DNA of 64,000 nt from Oceanotoga teriensis (lineage in GTDB: Bacteria; Thermotogota; Thermotogae; Petrotogales; Petrotogaceae): positions 1 to 64,000 of the forward strand of contig NZ_QGGI01000016.1 of the NCBI RefSeq assembly GCF_003148465.1, given 5' to 3'. The stretch's first letter is position 1. The number at the start of each line of letters is the position of its first letter. The translations under genes were made by a program, and so were the position numbers. This document shows positions 7,997 to 19,448 of this stretch, one piece after another. The notes under the pieces were generated by a model that did no database searches, had not been told where the DNA came from, and saw only the letters and a program-made list of their open reading frames with translations.

Positions 7997-8485
7997 ATAA
8001 AAAAGTTATCTGGAATGCATATATATTACTTTAATATCTGCAAAAGAAAACTTTGGCTTTTTTCTCATAATTTAAACTTCGAAGATGAAAATATTGATGT
8101 GAAAATAGGTAAAGTGATAGAAGAAGAGTCATATAGTTCTCAAAAAAAGAATTATATGATAGACAACATAAATATAGATTATATAAAAAAGAATAAAACA
8201 ATACATGAAATAAAAAAAAGCAATTCATTCGAAGAAGCTAATATCATGCAAATCAAATATTATTTGTACATATTAAAAGAATATGGTTTAGATGATATAA
8301 AAGGTATATTAGAATATCCAAAGTTATATATAAGAAAAGAAGTACATTTAGATAAAAATGATGATATTATAATAGAAAAACAAATAGATGAAATATATAA
8401 AATAATAAATGATAAAAAAATACCTAATGTAATAGATAATAAAATATGTAAAAAATGTGCATATTATGAATATTGCTATGTATAA
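7997..8485 (+). CDS. cas4: CRISPR-associated exonuclease Cas4
   Basis: A RecB-like nuclease with an iron-sulphur cluster that trims prespacers before Cas1-Cas2 integration. Visible are the first cluster cysteine in NICKRKLWLFSH, the nuclease strand TIHEIKKS (E-x-K), the QIKYYLYIL helix and the C-terminal C-x2-C-x5-C (CKKCAYYEYC). The first in-frame ATG is at 8015, but the family's conserved (I/V)-x-G just before the YYF strand would lie upstream as KKLSG. The only good ribosome site (AAGGTGGTGA, 7981-7990) ends seven bases before an ATA codon at 7997. I therefore place the start at ATA 7997 (162 residues); ATG 8015 would be 25 bases from that site. A stop precedes at 7991. First gene of the adaptation operon. 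Confidence 0.9.
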   Translation: MKKLSGMHIYYFNICKRKLWLFSHNLNFEDENIDVKIGKVIEEESYSSQKKNYMIDNINIDYIKKNKTIHEIKKSNSFEEANIMQIKYYLYILKEYGLDDIKGILEYPKLYIRKEVHLDKNDDIIIEKQIDEIYKIINDKKIPNVIDNKICKKCAYYEYCYV

Positions 8486-8496
8486 GAGGTGATTTT

Positions 8497-9486
8497 ATGA
8501 AAAGATCTTATTATTTATTTTCTAACGGAGAATTAAAACGAAGAGATAATTCATTAATTATAAAAAACGACAAAACATCAAAATATATACCAGTAGAAGA
8601 CGTAAATCAAATATATGTTTTTGGAGAAATATCCTTTAATTCAAAACTTACTAATTTTTTATTTCAAAATAACATAACTGTACATTTTTTCAATTATTAC
8701 GGATATTATTCTGGCAGTTTTTATCCTAGAGAAAGTTTATTATCTGGAGATGTACACTTAAAACAAGCTGTTAGTCATTTAAATTTTCAAAAAAGATTAT
8801 TAATTGCAAAAGAATTTATAGATTCTGCAAGTTTTAATATAAGTAGAAATTTAAAATATTACAATAGAAAAGAAGTTAATTTAGAAACACAAATAAAAGA
8901 TATAGAACTATTAAGAAATAAATTAAACAAAGTTAATTCAATTGAAGAATTAATGGGAATAGAGGGTAATATAAGAAAAATATATTATTCTACTTGGAAT
9001 TTTTTCATAAACCAAAATATAAACTTTCATAAAAGAGAAAAACACCCTCCAAAAAATTGGATAAATTCATTAATATCATTTATCAATTCTTTAATATATA
9101 CTACAACTTTAACCGAAATATATCATACTCATTTAGATCCTACCATAAGTTTTTTACACTCTCCCTCCGAAAGAAGATTTAGCTTAAGTTTAGATATTTC
9201 AGAAATATTCAAACCTATTATAGGAGATAGATTAATATTTTCTTTATTAAATAAAAATATGATAACTCATGAATCTTTTATAGAAGAATTTAATCATATA
9301 ATATTAAAAGATTCTTCAAAAAAAATTATATTGAAAGAATTTGATGAAAGATTAAAACAAACAATAAAACATAAAAAACTTAATAAAAAAGTATCATATA
9401 GAAAATTAATCAGACTAGAATGCTACAAATTAGAAAAACATATAATAGAAGAAAAAAAATATGAAGGTTTTAAAATATGGTGGTGA
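8497..9486 (+). CDS. cas1: CRISPR-associated integrase Cas1 (subtype I-B type)
   Basis: A 329-residue integrase that inserts spacers at the leader end of the array. ATG 8497 has GAGGTG seven bases before it and begins MKRSYYLFSNGEL, the usual start of I-B Cas1 proteins; an upstream ATG at 8473 lies inside cas4 and lacks a site. The metal ligands fit the family: Glu in MGIEGNIRKIYY, His in DPTISFLHSPSERRFSL and Asp in LDISEIFKPIIGDRL. Length is normal for the subtype. It lies 11 bases after cas4 and 6 bases before cas2, so all three are one transcript. Confidence 0.97.
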   Translation: MKRSYYLFSNGELKRRDNSLIIKNDKTSKYIPVEDVNQIYVFGEISFNSKLTNFLFQNNITVHFFNYYGYYSGSFYPRESLLSGDVHLKQAVSHLNFQKRLLIAKEFIDSASFNISRNLKYYNRKEVNLETQIKDIELLRNKLNKVNSIEELMGIEGNIRKIYYSTWNFFINQNINFHKREKHPPKNWINSLISFINSLIYTTTLTEIYHTHLDPTISFLHSPSERRFSLSLDISEIFKPIIGDRLIFSLLNKNMITHESFIEEFNHIILKDSSKKIILKEFDERLKQTIKHKKLNKKVSYRKLIRLECYKLEKHIIEEKKYEGFKIWW

Positions 9487-9492
9487 TAAATA

Positions 9493-9780
9493 TTGTATAT
9501 AATATTAATTTATGACATAAATATTGAAGAAGACAATAAAAAAGGTCAAAGAATATTAAATAATTCATTTAAAATATGCAAAAAATATTTAAATCATGTA
9601 CAAAAATCTGTATTTGAGGGTGAAATAGATAAAGCTCAACTTGAAAAACTTCACTCAGAATTAAATAGATATATAAGAAAAGATTTAGATTCAATAATTG
9701 TATTTAAAAGTAATAACCCTAGATGGCTAATGAAAGATTTTTGGGGAATTAAAGAAGATAAAACTTCTAATTTTTTCTAA
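9493..9780 (+). CDS. cas2: CRISPR-associated protein Cas2
   Basis: A 95-residue ferredoxin-fold protein that bridges two Cas1 dimers in the integrase complex. It begins MYIILIYDINIEED, with the conserved Asp of the first strand. The start is TTG 9493 preceded by GGTGGTGAT at the right distance. The middle EGEIDKAQLEKLHSEL helix and the tail agree with I-B Cas2. The adaptation operon ends here: the next gene is on the other strand, and no cas3, cas5, cas6, cas7 or cas8 follows. Confidence 0.96.
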   Translation: MYIILIYDINIEEDNKKGQRILNNSFKICKKYLNHVQKSVFEGEIDKAQLEKLHSELNRYIRKDLDSIIVFKSNNPRWLMKDFWGIKEDKTSNFF

Positions 9781-9846
9781 AAGAATAAATCTGTAAAAGT
9801 CTATGTAAAATACATATAGAATTAGAAATTTTATCTTATAGATTTT

Positions 9847-10509
9847 TTAATTTATTATTCTCGGATATATTTTTGCCCATGTTATTTGTGTTGTTATTTC
9901 TTTTGGAAATGGGGGAGATTTAGATATATTTTTATCTTTAATATATTCGTTAATTTTATTCTTCATTTCCAATGGATCTTGTTTTGATATTTTTTCTAAA
10001 GTATCAAATCCAGAATCAAAATAAAGGGTTGCTCGAATATCTTTTACTCCCGGTAATCTCATAATATCAGCAATATTTGCCAATTTATTTATTTTTTCTA
10101 CAGGTATTTCTAAGCGATTTGAAAGTTTTTCTTTATTTTCTTGAGTTTTACATTCAATAATTAATGAACCTGTATCTTTTATGTTGATTGATTCTAATTT
10201 ACTAATATATTTTTTATCGAAAGAATTTATTTTTTTTAATTTTACAGTTCTAAATCTATAAAAAAACAACATATTTCTTAATAATAAAAAATATTCACTG
10301 GCAATATTTGTTTTATTTACTATTTTTTTTAATTCAGATACAGATTCTATTTTTTCAAAAAAAGAATTCGTATCTTTAATACCATAATCATATATTGCTT
10401 TACATAATTTATTTGATAATGGAATAAGATCATAATAACGTTTTAATAGAGAATCTTCTCTCAAAACAATTGGTAAATCAGAAATCAAAAAATTATCAAA
10501 TATATTCAC
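9847..10509 (-). CDS. DUF4332-like helix-hairpin-helix protein
   Basis: A 220-residue soluble protein starting at GTG behind GGGGGTG. The second half carries the DUF4332 pattern of paired helix-hairpin-helix units: LEIPVEKINKLANIADIMRLPGVKDIRATLYFDSGFDTLEKIS. The first half repeats a weaker version (LCKAIYDYGIKDTNSFFEKI). Such units bind DNA or proteins non-specifically, and no enzyme motif is present. It follows the esterase gene by 19 bases and is probably co-transcribed with it, converging on cas2. It is unlikely to be a cas gene because of strand and context. Function is not known. Confidence 0.65.
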   Translation of the reverse strand: MNIFDNFLISDLPIVLREDSLLKRYYDLIPLSNKLCKAIYDYGIKDTNSFFEKIESVSELKKIVNKTNIASEYFLLLRNMLFFYRFRTVKLKKINSFDKKYISKLESINIKDTGSLIIECKTQENKEKLSNRLEIPVEKINKLANIADIMRLPGVKDIRATLYFDSGFDTLEKISKQDPLEMKNKINEYIKDKNISKSPPFPKEITTQITWAKIYPRIIN

Positions 10510-10528
10510 TTTACACCCCCTATAGTTT

Positions 10529-11851
10529 TTAATTTATTATTTTTATTATTTCTCCAAATTCTCCAGTATTTATGATTCCTTTGTTGGCATATTCAAACCA
10601 TATATTTTTTAAGATTTTAGCTTTTTTATGAAAATCTTCCCAAGTCATACCTTCTAAAAATTTAGAATTTTGCCAAATTTCTTTATTCTCAAATAACATT
10701 ATTAATTCACTTGTATGTCCACCAGATAATTTATTTTTAGGAATTTTCCATGTGAATTCATACAAATAAGTATTTTTATTTCCATTTTTTATTATATTAA
10801 AAAATCGTTTTGCATCTTTTTTGTATATTAGATAAGTCAAAATATCTATTACAATTTCGTTTATCAAATTTCCTATCAATGGAATTTTTTTATTTTTAAT
10901 CATAAAAGGAATTATATCGGCAAATGTTGAAATCTCTCTATAATTATAGCCTACCATTATGTCAAATGAATCAGATGCTTTTTTCCAAGAATCTACTAAT
11001 TCATCTTCTGATGGTAAAGGATAATATCCATACTGAACTCCAAAAGGCATATTTCCTTTAAGGCCATGGTCTGACAACTTTGAAGGTATTTCCTTTTGTA
11101 AAGTAATTATTTCTTCAACAGATGTATCTTTAGTTATTCCTTTAGTTAATTCTAACATATCCATTGTCATCTTTTGTCTCTTTTTCATAATACCAAATGG
11201 AGCACTTTCTATTATAGCCCTGTTAAATAAATCTTCAGTTCCTTCAGAAATCAAAAGATGTGCAACTGAATCACCACCAGCAGATTCTCCAAATAAAGTA
11301 ATATTATTTGGATCACCTCCAAAGCCTATAATATTAGATTTAATCCATTTTAAAGCTTCTATTTGATCTAAAAGACCTAAGTTAGCTGGTTTATTTACGC
11401 CATCTCCTAAATAGCCGAATATACCAAGTCTATATGTTATAGAAACAACAATAACATTATGATCTATTACAAATTGTTTAGGATCATATATTTCATAATC
11501 TCCGCCCCCACTCACATAAGATCCTCCATGAATCCAAACCATAACCGGTAATTTTTTGTTTTTATTATCAGCATCAGGTATTGTTACTGATAAATACTGA
11601 CAATTTTCATCCATTTCAACAGGTCTGGTTAAATTTATTTTAAACTGATCAATAGTTAATGTATCCTCGTTTTGTGGACAAAAAGGTGACCATTTATTCG
11701 CAAGTATTACCTCTTTATAATTTGAAATAACTTTTGGTTTTTCAAATCTATTCGCATTCGCATATTTTATCCCTGTTGCCCTTAAAACACCTTCATCTTT
11801 CCAACCTATTATTTCTCCACTTGGACAATTCCATTTTATTTGATTGTTCAT
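10529..11851 (-). CDS. Type-B carboxylesterase (alpha/beta hydrolase)
   Basis: A 440-residue carboxylesterase/para-nitrobenzyl-esterase family protein hydrolysing carboxylic esters in the cytoplasm. VMVWIHGGSYVSGGG is the oxyanion-hole segment. LGLLDQIEALKWIKSNIIGFGGDPNNIT precedes the nucleophile elbow GESAGG (Ser at about residue 190). GGHTSEL near residue 380 supplies the likely catalytic His. No signal peptide is seen. It is somewhat shorter than the usual 490-500 residues, mainly in the C-terminal half. ATG 11851 has a GGAGG site. Substrate cannot be read from the sequence. Confidence 0.88.
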   Translation of the reverse strand: MNNQIKWNCPSGEIIGWKDEGVLRATGIKYANANRFEKPKVISNYKEVILANKWSPFCPQNEDTLTIDQFKINLTRPVEMDENCQYLSVTIPDADNKNKKLPVMVWIHGGSYVSGGGDYEIYDPKQFVIDHNVIVVSITYRLGIFGYLGDGVNKPANLGLLDQIEALKWIKSNIIGFGGDPNNITLFGESAGGDSVAHLLISEGTEDLFNRAIIESAPFGIMKKRQKMTMDMLELTKGITKDTSVEEIITLQKEIPSKLSDHGLKGNMPFGVQYGYYPLPSEDELVDSWKKASDSFDIMVGYNYREISTFADIIPFMIKNKKIPLIGNLINEIVIDILTYLIYKKDAKRFFNIIKNGNKNTYLYEFTWKIPKNKLSGGHTSELIMLFENKEIWQNSKFLEGMTWEDFHKKAKILKNIWFEYANKGIINTGEFGEIIKIIN

Positions 11852-12067
11852 GTATATTTCCTCCTAAAAACGATATTATACAGGACTTTGGAATTTTATC
11901 TGTCTATAGTTATATTAATAAAAATTCGTGAAATATTTTTTACAAAAAGATTAAATCAAGAAAATTTGTCAGCTAATTTTTTAAAATCAAAATATAAGAA
12001 TAATGATTTTAAATTGATTAGTTATACATAAATAATTAATTTAGTACCAAATATATAATATGTTATT

Positions 12068-12095
12068 AAAAAAGCTCGCAAAAGCGAGCTTTTTT
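12068..12095 (-). terminator. Bidirectional intrinsic terminator after cobO
   Basis: A 12-bp perfect stem: six A then GCTCGC at 12068-12079, an AAAA loop, and the complement ending in six T. It ends the minus-strand cobO transcript and overlaps the cobO stop codon. Confidence 0.85.
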
Positions 12096-12615
12096 AATGG
12101 TCTATTCCTTTTCTTGAAAGTATTCCTTTTTCATATGGATGTTTTATAGATTTAATTTCAGATAGATAATCTCCTTTTTTTAGTATATTTTTTGATGGAT
12201 TTCTACCTGTTATAATTAATTCTGTATTTTCTGGTTTTTTATCTATTATATTTAATAATTCTATTTCTTTTATTAGATTATATTCTATTGCCACAGATAT
12301 TTCGTCGAGTATAACTAAATCTCTCATTTCTTCATAGATCATTTTTTTAGCTTCTTTTATTCCTCTGTTTGCTTCTTCTACATCTTTTTTAGTTTCTTTA
12401 CCTTTATATATATAATCTGGTCTTCCCGTTTGGATCAATTTTATTTTGTCTAAATTTTCTAATATTGAAACTTCGGAGTATGGATAGCCTTTCATAAACT
12501 GAACTATACCAACTGATAATCCAGCTCCTAATGCTCTTATAGCCAATCCTAAAGCTGCTGTTGTTTTACCTTTTCCATCTCCATAATAAATATGTATTAA
12601 GCCTTTATTTTCCAA
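12094..12615 (-). CDS. cobO: Cob(I)yrinic acid a,c-diamide adenosyltransferase
   Basis: A 173-residue CobA/CobO/BtuR-type corrinoid adenosyltransferase that transfers adenosyl from ATP to cob(I)alamin in the cytoplasm. It shows the family P-loop GDGKGKTT at residues 12-19, the RALGAG segment after it, the Walker-B-like strand DLVILDEIS and the TELIITGRNP motif. The length matches the family. There are no other cobalamin genes nearby, so it probably serves salvage of corrinoids. It follows the antiterminator gene by 42 bases with its own AAGGAGA site. It may be partly read through from the beta-glucoside operon. Confidence 0.93.
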   Translation of the reverse strand: MENKGLIHIYYGDGKGKTTAALGLAIRALGAGLSVGIVQFMKGYPYSEVSILENLDKIKLIQTGRPDYIYKGKETKKDVEEANRGIKEAKKMIYEEMRDLVILDEISVAIEYNLIKEIELLNIIDKKPENTELIITGRNPSKNILKKGDYLSEIKSIKHPYEKGILSRKGIDH

Positions 12616-12657
12616 TTTAGATTCTCCTTTTAAGAAGATTTATATACATATATTGAT

Positions 12658-13500
12658 TTATTTATTAGCCATTATTAGCCTATGTATGTGTATTGCGAGA
12701 TATGTAAGTTCATCTTTAGACATTTCTTTATCATATTTTTTTTCTATATATTCTTTAATTTTGAATGATATTTCCATAGATTTAGGATAGGATTCAGATA
12801 TTTGTTTAAAAAGAGTTTTATCTTTATCTTTTAACATTTTATTTGCAAAAAATCTTTCAACGAAAAATTTTACATGAGTTATAAATCTTATATAATGAAT
12901 ATTTTTGCTATCTATATCAGAATTCAAATTATATTTCACAATATTCGTTATACCAGATATCATTTCGGCATACATCATTCCATCTCGATTTTCTTGATAT
13001 TCTCCCTGTGCATTTATTATATGAAAAGCTATATTTGCAGCTTCTTCAAATGGCATTTTTATATTAAACTCTTTGTCTAATAATTCTAACGTAAATATCC
13101 CTATTTCAAATTCACTTGGATAATAATTTTTTATTTCCCAATAAACTCTATTTTTTATTATCATTTTTTTATTATAACGCTCAACAGCAAAATTTAAGTG
13201 ATCCATAAGAGTTATATAAATTCCTGTATTAAGTTTGGTTTTTAATTTTTCTTCAGCAAATTTTACTACTTTTTGAGTAATATTTATATATACAGAGGGA
13301 ATATTTCCAAAAAAGTCAATTATTTCTTTTGTTCTTAGATTGTCAATAGGTATAAATATTTGATCTGCTTCTGATTCTTCAACTTTAGAACCTGATTTTT
13401 TACCATAACCTATTCCTTTTCCTAATAAAATATATTCTTTTTGTTTTTCATTACTTACAAGTACTACACTTGAATTTAAAACTTTTTTTATTTTTATCAT
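12658..13500 (-). CDS. BglG/LicT-family transcription antiterminator
   Basis: A 280-residue RNA-binding regulator. ATG 13500 is favoured over a GTG nine bases upstream because AAGGTG sits six bases before it. Residues 1-55 (MIKIKKVLNSSVVLV...GKGIGYGKKSG) are the CAT RNA-binding domain. Two PTS-regulation domains follow, with phosphorylatable His in the motifs LMDHLNFAVERY (PRD1) and LAIHIHRL (PRD2). It ends the operon that starts with the PTS gene. A matching RNA target and terminator sit in the leader at about 16868-16934. It should bind that RNA and allow read-through when beta-glucosides are transported. Confidence 0.93.
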   Translation of the reverse strand: MIKIKKVLNSSVVLVSNEKQKEYILLGKGIGYGKKSGSKVEESEADQIFIPIDNLRTKEIIDFFGNIPSVYINITQKVVKFAEEKLKTKLNTGIYITLMDHLNFAVERYNKKMIIKNRVYWEIKNYYPSEFEIGIFTLELLDKEFNIKMPFEEAANIAFHIINAQGEYQENRDGMMYAEMISGITNIVKYNLNSDIDSKNIHYIRFITHVKFFVERFFANKMLKDKDKTLFKQISESYPKSMEISFKIKEYIEKKYDKEMSKDELTYLAIHIHRLIMANK

Positions 13501-13530
13501 AGCAAACACCTTCCCTATTGAGATGTCAGA

Positions 13531-16811
<3,281 letters not shown>

Positions 16812-16855
16812 ACAAACTTCTCCTTTCCTTTCTATGATTAAAATATTATTATAAA

Positions 16856-16912
16856 AAATAAAAAAAAGGACCTAAAATAAACAAATAATTATTATTTGCT
16901 TATTTTAGATCC
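16856..16912 (-). terminator. Leader terminator of the beta-glucoside operon
   Basis: Read on the minus strand, GGATCTAAAATAAGC... at 16912 pairs over about 21 bp with ...TTATTTTAGGTCC ending at 16868. A run of T follows at 16867-16856. It lies between the promoter region and the PTS gene, and its 5-prime arm overlaps the antiterminator target, so the two structures are mutually exclusive. Confidence 0.88.
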
Positions 16913-16934
16913 TGCCTGCATTACCAGTCACATG
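16905..16934 (-). promoter_or_regulatory. Ribonucleic antiterminator (RAT) for the BglG/LicT protein
   Basis: Read on the minus strand the bases run GTGACTGGTAATGCAGGC and then AGGATC. They match the BglG/LicT RAT pattern G-TTACTG-n-GCAGGC-AAACC in spacing and core. The cognate regulator is the third gene of the same operon. A TTGACA for a promoter on this strand is at 16955-16960, but no -10 at ideal distance was found. Confidence 0.8.
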
Positions 16935-17072
16935 TCTATAATATATTATTCAATTGTCAAAATTTATTTTATATTATTTTATCTCTTTTACAAATTTTAA
17001 TATTAATCAATTATTAGAGAATATATTAAAATAATTCTAACTAAAAAAGAAAATTGTTCTTTTTGTTAGAAT

Positions 17073-17100
17073 TTGATTGAATAATTTTTTATACTATAAT
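17073..17100 (+). promoter_or_regulatory. Promoter of the PfkB kinase operon
   Basis: TTGATT at 17073-17078, a 16-base spacer, then TATAAT at 17095-17100. The start codon is 33 bases downstream, behind TTGGAGG. Confidence 0.6.
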
Positions 17101-17133
17101 AGAATTAAATATCTTATTTATTGGAGGCATTTT

Positions 17134-18075
17134 ATGAATAATATTTTTTGTATTGGTGAATTATTAATTGATATGGTTTGTACAGATAAAAAAGGTTTAA
17201 AATATGGAAAAAAATTTGAAAAGAAGGCTGGTGGTGCGCCTGCAAATGTTGCTGTTGCCGTTTCTAAACTTGGTGGAAGTTCTTATTTTTTAGGACAAGT
17301 TGGTAAAGATTTTTTTGGTGATTTTTTAATTGAAAGTTTAGAATCTTATGGTGTAAATATTGATATGATGATTCAAAAAGATAAGACAACTATAGCTTTA
17401 GTTGGTATTGATGAATTTGGTGAAAGAAATTTTGATTTTTTGAGAGGTGGCGATGGTAATTATTCATATGATTTAATAAATTTTGATCGTATTAATAATA
17501 ATGATATTATACATTTTGGTTCAGCTACTGGATTTTTAGGAGGAGAACTTGAAAAAACTTATTTTAAATTATTAAATTTTACAAATAAAAATAATATATT
17601 CGTTTCTTTTGATCCTAATTATCGTGATACTTTAATAGAGGATAAGTTTTTGAATGATTTTATTGATAAATGTATTGAGTTTATTAAATTGAGTGATTTT
17701 GTTAAATTAAGTGATAATGAATTATTTTTAATTACTAAAAAAAATACTTTAGAAGAAGGAATAGAGTTTTTACATGATTTAGGTGTTAAAGTTATAACTA
17801 TAACTCTTGGTGATAAAGGTACTTTATTAAGTATTAATAAAACCAAAAAAATAATTCCTTCTATTTCTATACATCAAGTAGATTCAACTGGAGCCGGAGA
17901 TGCCTTTGTTGGCGCTGTATTGTTTAAATTGAGTAGTTTTGATAATAAAAAAAATATTTCTTTTGAAGAATGGGAAGATATTATTTTATTTGCTAATAAA
18001 GTTGGAGCAATTACTTGTTCTAATTATGGAGCTATTGAATCTATTCCAACTTTGAATGAGGTAGATAATTTATAA
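17134..18075 (+). CDS. PfkB-family carbohydrate kinase (fructokinase-like)
   Basis: A 313-residue ribokinase-fold sugar kinase. ATG 17134 follows TTGGAGG and begins MNNIFCIGELLID, the normal start; an upstream ATG at 17077 falls inside the promoter. GGAPANVAVAVSKLGG near residue 35 is PfkB signature 1. DSTGAGDAFVGAVL near residue 245 is signature 2, with the catalytic Asp. The overall pattern (GELLIDMV, RDTLIED) is closest to fructokinases of the ScrK type that phosphorylate free fructose at C6. It is divergent from the beta-glucoside operon and followed after nine or so bases by a membrane-protein gene. Confidence 0.85.
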   Translation: MNNIFCIGELLIDMVCTDKKGLKYGKKFEKKAGGAPANVAVAVSKLGGSSYFLGQVGKDFFGDFLIESLESYGVNIDMMIQKDKTTIALVGIDEFGERNFDFLRGGDGNYSYDLINFDRINNNDIIHFGSATGFLGGELEKTYFKLLNFTNKNNIFVSFDPNYRDTLIEDKFLNDFIDKCIEFIKLSDFVKLSDNELFLITKKNTLEEGIEFLHDLGVKVITITLGDKGTLLSINKTKKIIPSISIHQVDSTGAGDAFVGAVLFKLSSFDNKKNISFEEWEDIILFANKVGAITCSNYGAIESIPTLNEVDNL

Positions 18076-18093
18076 TTTTAAGGGATGTGTAAA

Positions 18094-18726
18094 ATGGAAA
18101 ATAATTTTAATATTTTTTATATCGCATTATTAGTAGGTACTATAGGAGATTTATTAATTCCATTCATTATTGCACCTTTTTACAAGGGATATAATCATTT
18201 AAAAATGGTTATGAGTTTATTGGGTAATTCTAATTTTAATTATCATTATATTTATAATATTTGGTTGATAATCGCAGGGTGTTTTATATTTATTGGTGGA
18301 TTTAAACTTTATTTCGATGTTTTACATATTTCAAATGTATTATCTTTAATATTATTTATTTTTATTTCAATTTTTGCAGTTGGTGCTTGTATTTTATCTG
18401 GAATTTTTTCAGTTGAAGAATCAAAAGATCTTTCTTCTTTATCTTCAAAAATTCATGGGTTTGGTTCTGTATTTGGTTTTTTGAGTTTATTGTTTACTCC
18501 ACTTATTTTAGGTTTGTTATCTTTTAAAGATAGTAATCTTATTAATGGTTTTATTTTTATATTTTGTTTTATTTTAGCTTTTATATTTTTTGTTTTGTTT
18601 ATTATGTCTGATAAACCAAAATTTAAATCTTCTATAATTTCTTATGAGGGTTTATGGCAGAGATTGAGTCTATTATTTATGTATTTTCCAATTATAATAT
18701 TTTCTTTTGAAAAAATTTTTGATTGA
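18094..18726 (+). CDS. DUF998-like integral membrane protein
   Basis: About 210 residues with six predicted membrane spans. ATG 18094 is preferred to one nine bases upstream because it is properly spaced from AAGGG. The pattern of an N-terminal GTIGDLLIPFIIAP segment, a central SSKIHGFGSVFGFLSLLFTPLILG span pair and a C-terminal GLWQRLSLLFMY helix resembles the DUF998 family. That family has no established function. It is probably co-transcribed with the kinase, but no joint role can be deduced. Confidence 0.6.
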   Translation: MENNFNIFYIALLVGTIGDLLIPFIIAPFYKGYNHLKMVMSLLGNSNFNYHYIYNIWLIIAGCFIFIGGFKLYFDVLHISNVLSLILFIFISIFAVGACILSGIFSVEESKDLSSLSSKIHGFGSVFGFLSLLFTPLILGLLSFKDSNLINGFIFIFCFILAFIFFVLFIMSDKPKFKSSIISYEGLWQRLSLLFMYFPIIIFSFEKIFD

Positions 18727-18734
18727 GTTGTATT

Positions 18735-18777
18735 AAAAAAAGAGCAAATATATTTTTGTATAATTTGCTCTTTTTTA
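18735..18777. terminator. Bidirectional terminator
   Basis: AAAAAAGAGCAAAT pairs with ATTTGCTCTTTTTT around a 12-base loop. It separates the converging kinase operon and the deoC operon. Confidence 0.85.
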
Positions 18778-18783
18778 TTGTTT

Positions 18784-19434
18784 TTATTCATTTATAATTT
18801 GTACACTAGAACTACATCCGATTCTTGAAACACCTAAATCTAAATATTTTAAAACATCTTTTTTGGTTTTGATTCCACCTGCAGCTTTTATCTTTATATA
18901 GTCTTTAGCATGTTTTCTCATGAGTTTTACATCTTTAAATGTTGCACCAGATATTCCAAATCCAGTAGATGTTTTTATAAAATCAGGTTTTATATTATTA
19001 GCTATTTCACATAATAAAATTTTTTCATCATCTGTCAAATAGCAATTTTCAAATATAACTTTAGAAGTTATGTTTTCTTTCCTACAGATTTCTACAATTT
19101 CTGACATTTCTTTTTCTATATATTTATAATTTTTATTTTTTAATTGGGCAATATTTATTACATAATCTACTTCTCCTGCACCTTTTTCTATGGCATCTTT
19201 TGTTTCAAAAACTTTTGTTTCAAGAGTACTTTGTCCAAGTGGGAAACTAACTGCAGCATCTATTAATATTTCAGTTCCTTGGAGCTCTTTTTTACAATAT
19301 TCTATATAGGCATTGTTTATAGCAACTGTTTTAAAATTAAATTTAACAGCTTCAGAACATAATTTTTTTAATTCTTCATTTTTTGCGAATGGTTTTAAAC
19401 ATGTGTGATCAAATATTTTTGAATTAAATTCCAT
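18784..19434 (-). CDS. deoC: Deoxyribose-phosphate aldolase
   Basis: A 216-residue class I aldolase cleaving 2-deoxyribose 5-phosphate to glyceraldehyde 3-phosphate and acetaldehyde. The family motifs are present: FDHTCLKPFA at the start, EVDYVINIA in the middle, and the Schiff-base Lys in DFIKTSTGFG. IKAAGGIK carries the second essential Lys, and the C-terminal SRIGCSSS is the phosphate loop. It is the last gene of a four-gene operon behind a PMI-like protein, a GntR regulator and an isomerase. This suggests that the pathway ends with a retro-aldol step rather than nucleoside salvage alone, though no phosphopentomutase or phosphorylase is near. Confidence 0.92.
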   Translation of the reverse strand: MEFNSKIFDHTCLKPFAKNEELKKLCSEAVKFNFKTVAINNAYIEYCKKELQGTEILIDAAVSFPLGQSTLETKVFETKDAIEKGAGEVDYVINIAQLKNKNYKYIEKEMSEIVEICRKENITSKVIFENCYLTDDEKILLCEIANNIKPDFIKTSTGFGISGATFKDVKLMRKHAKDYIKIKAAGGIKTKKDVLKYLDLGVSRIGCSSSVQIINE

Positions 19435-19448
19435 AAAAATCCCTTCTT

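Noticed and set aside
9781-9846. TCTATGTA / TACATATAGA pairing after cas2 as a terminator
   Set aside because: The stem is interrupted, almost free of G+C and lacks a T-run.
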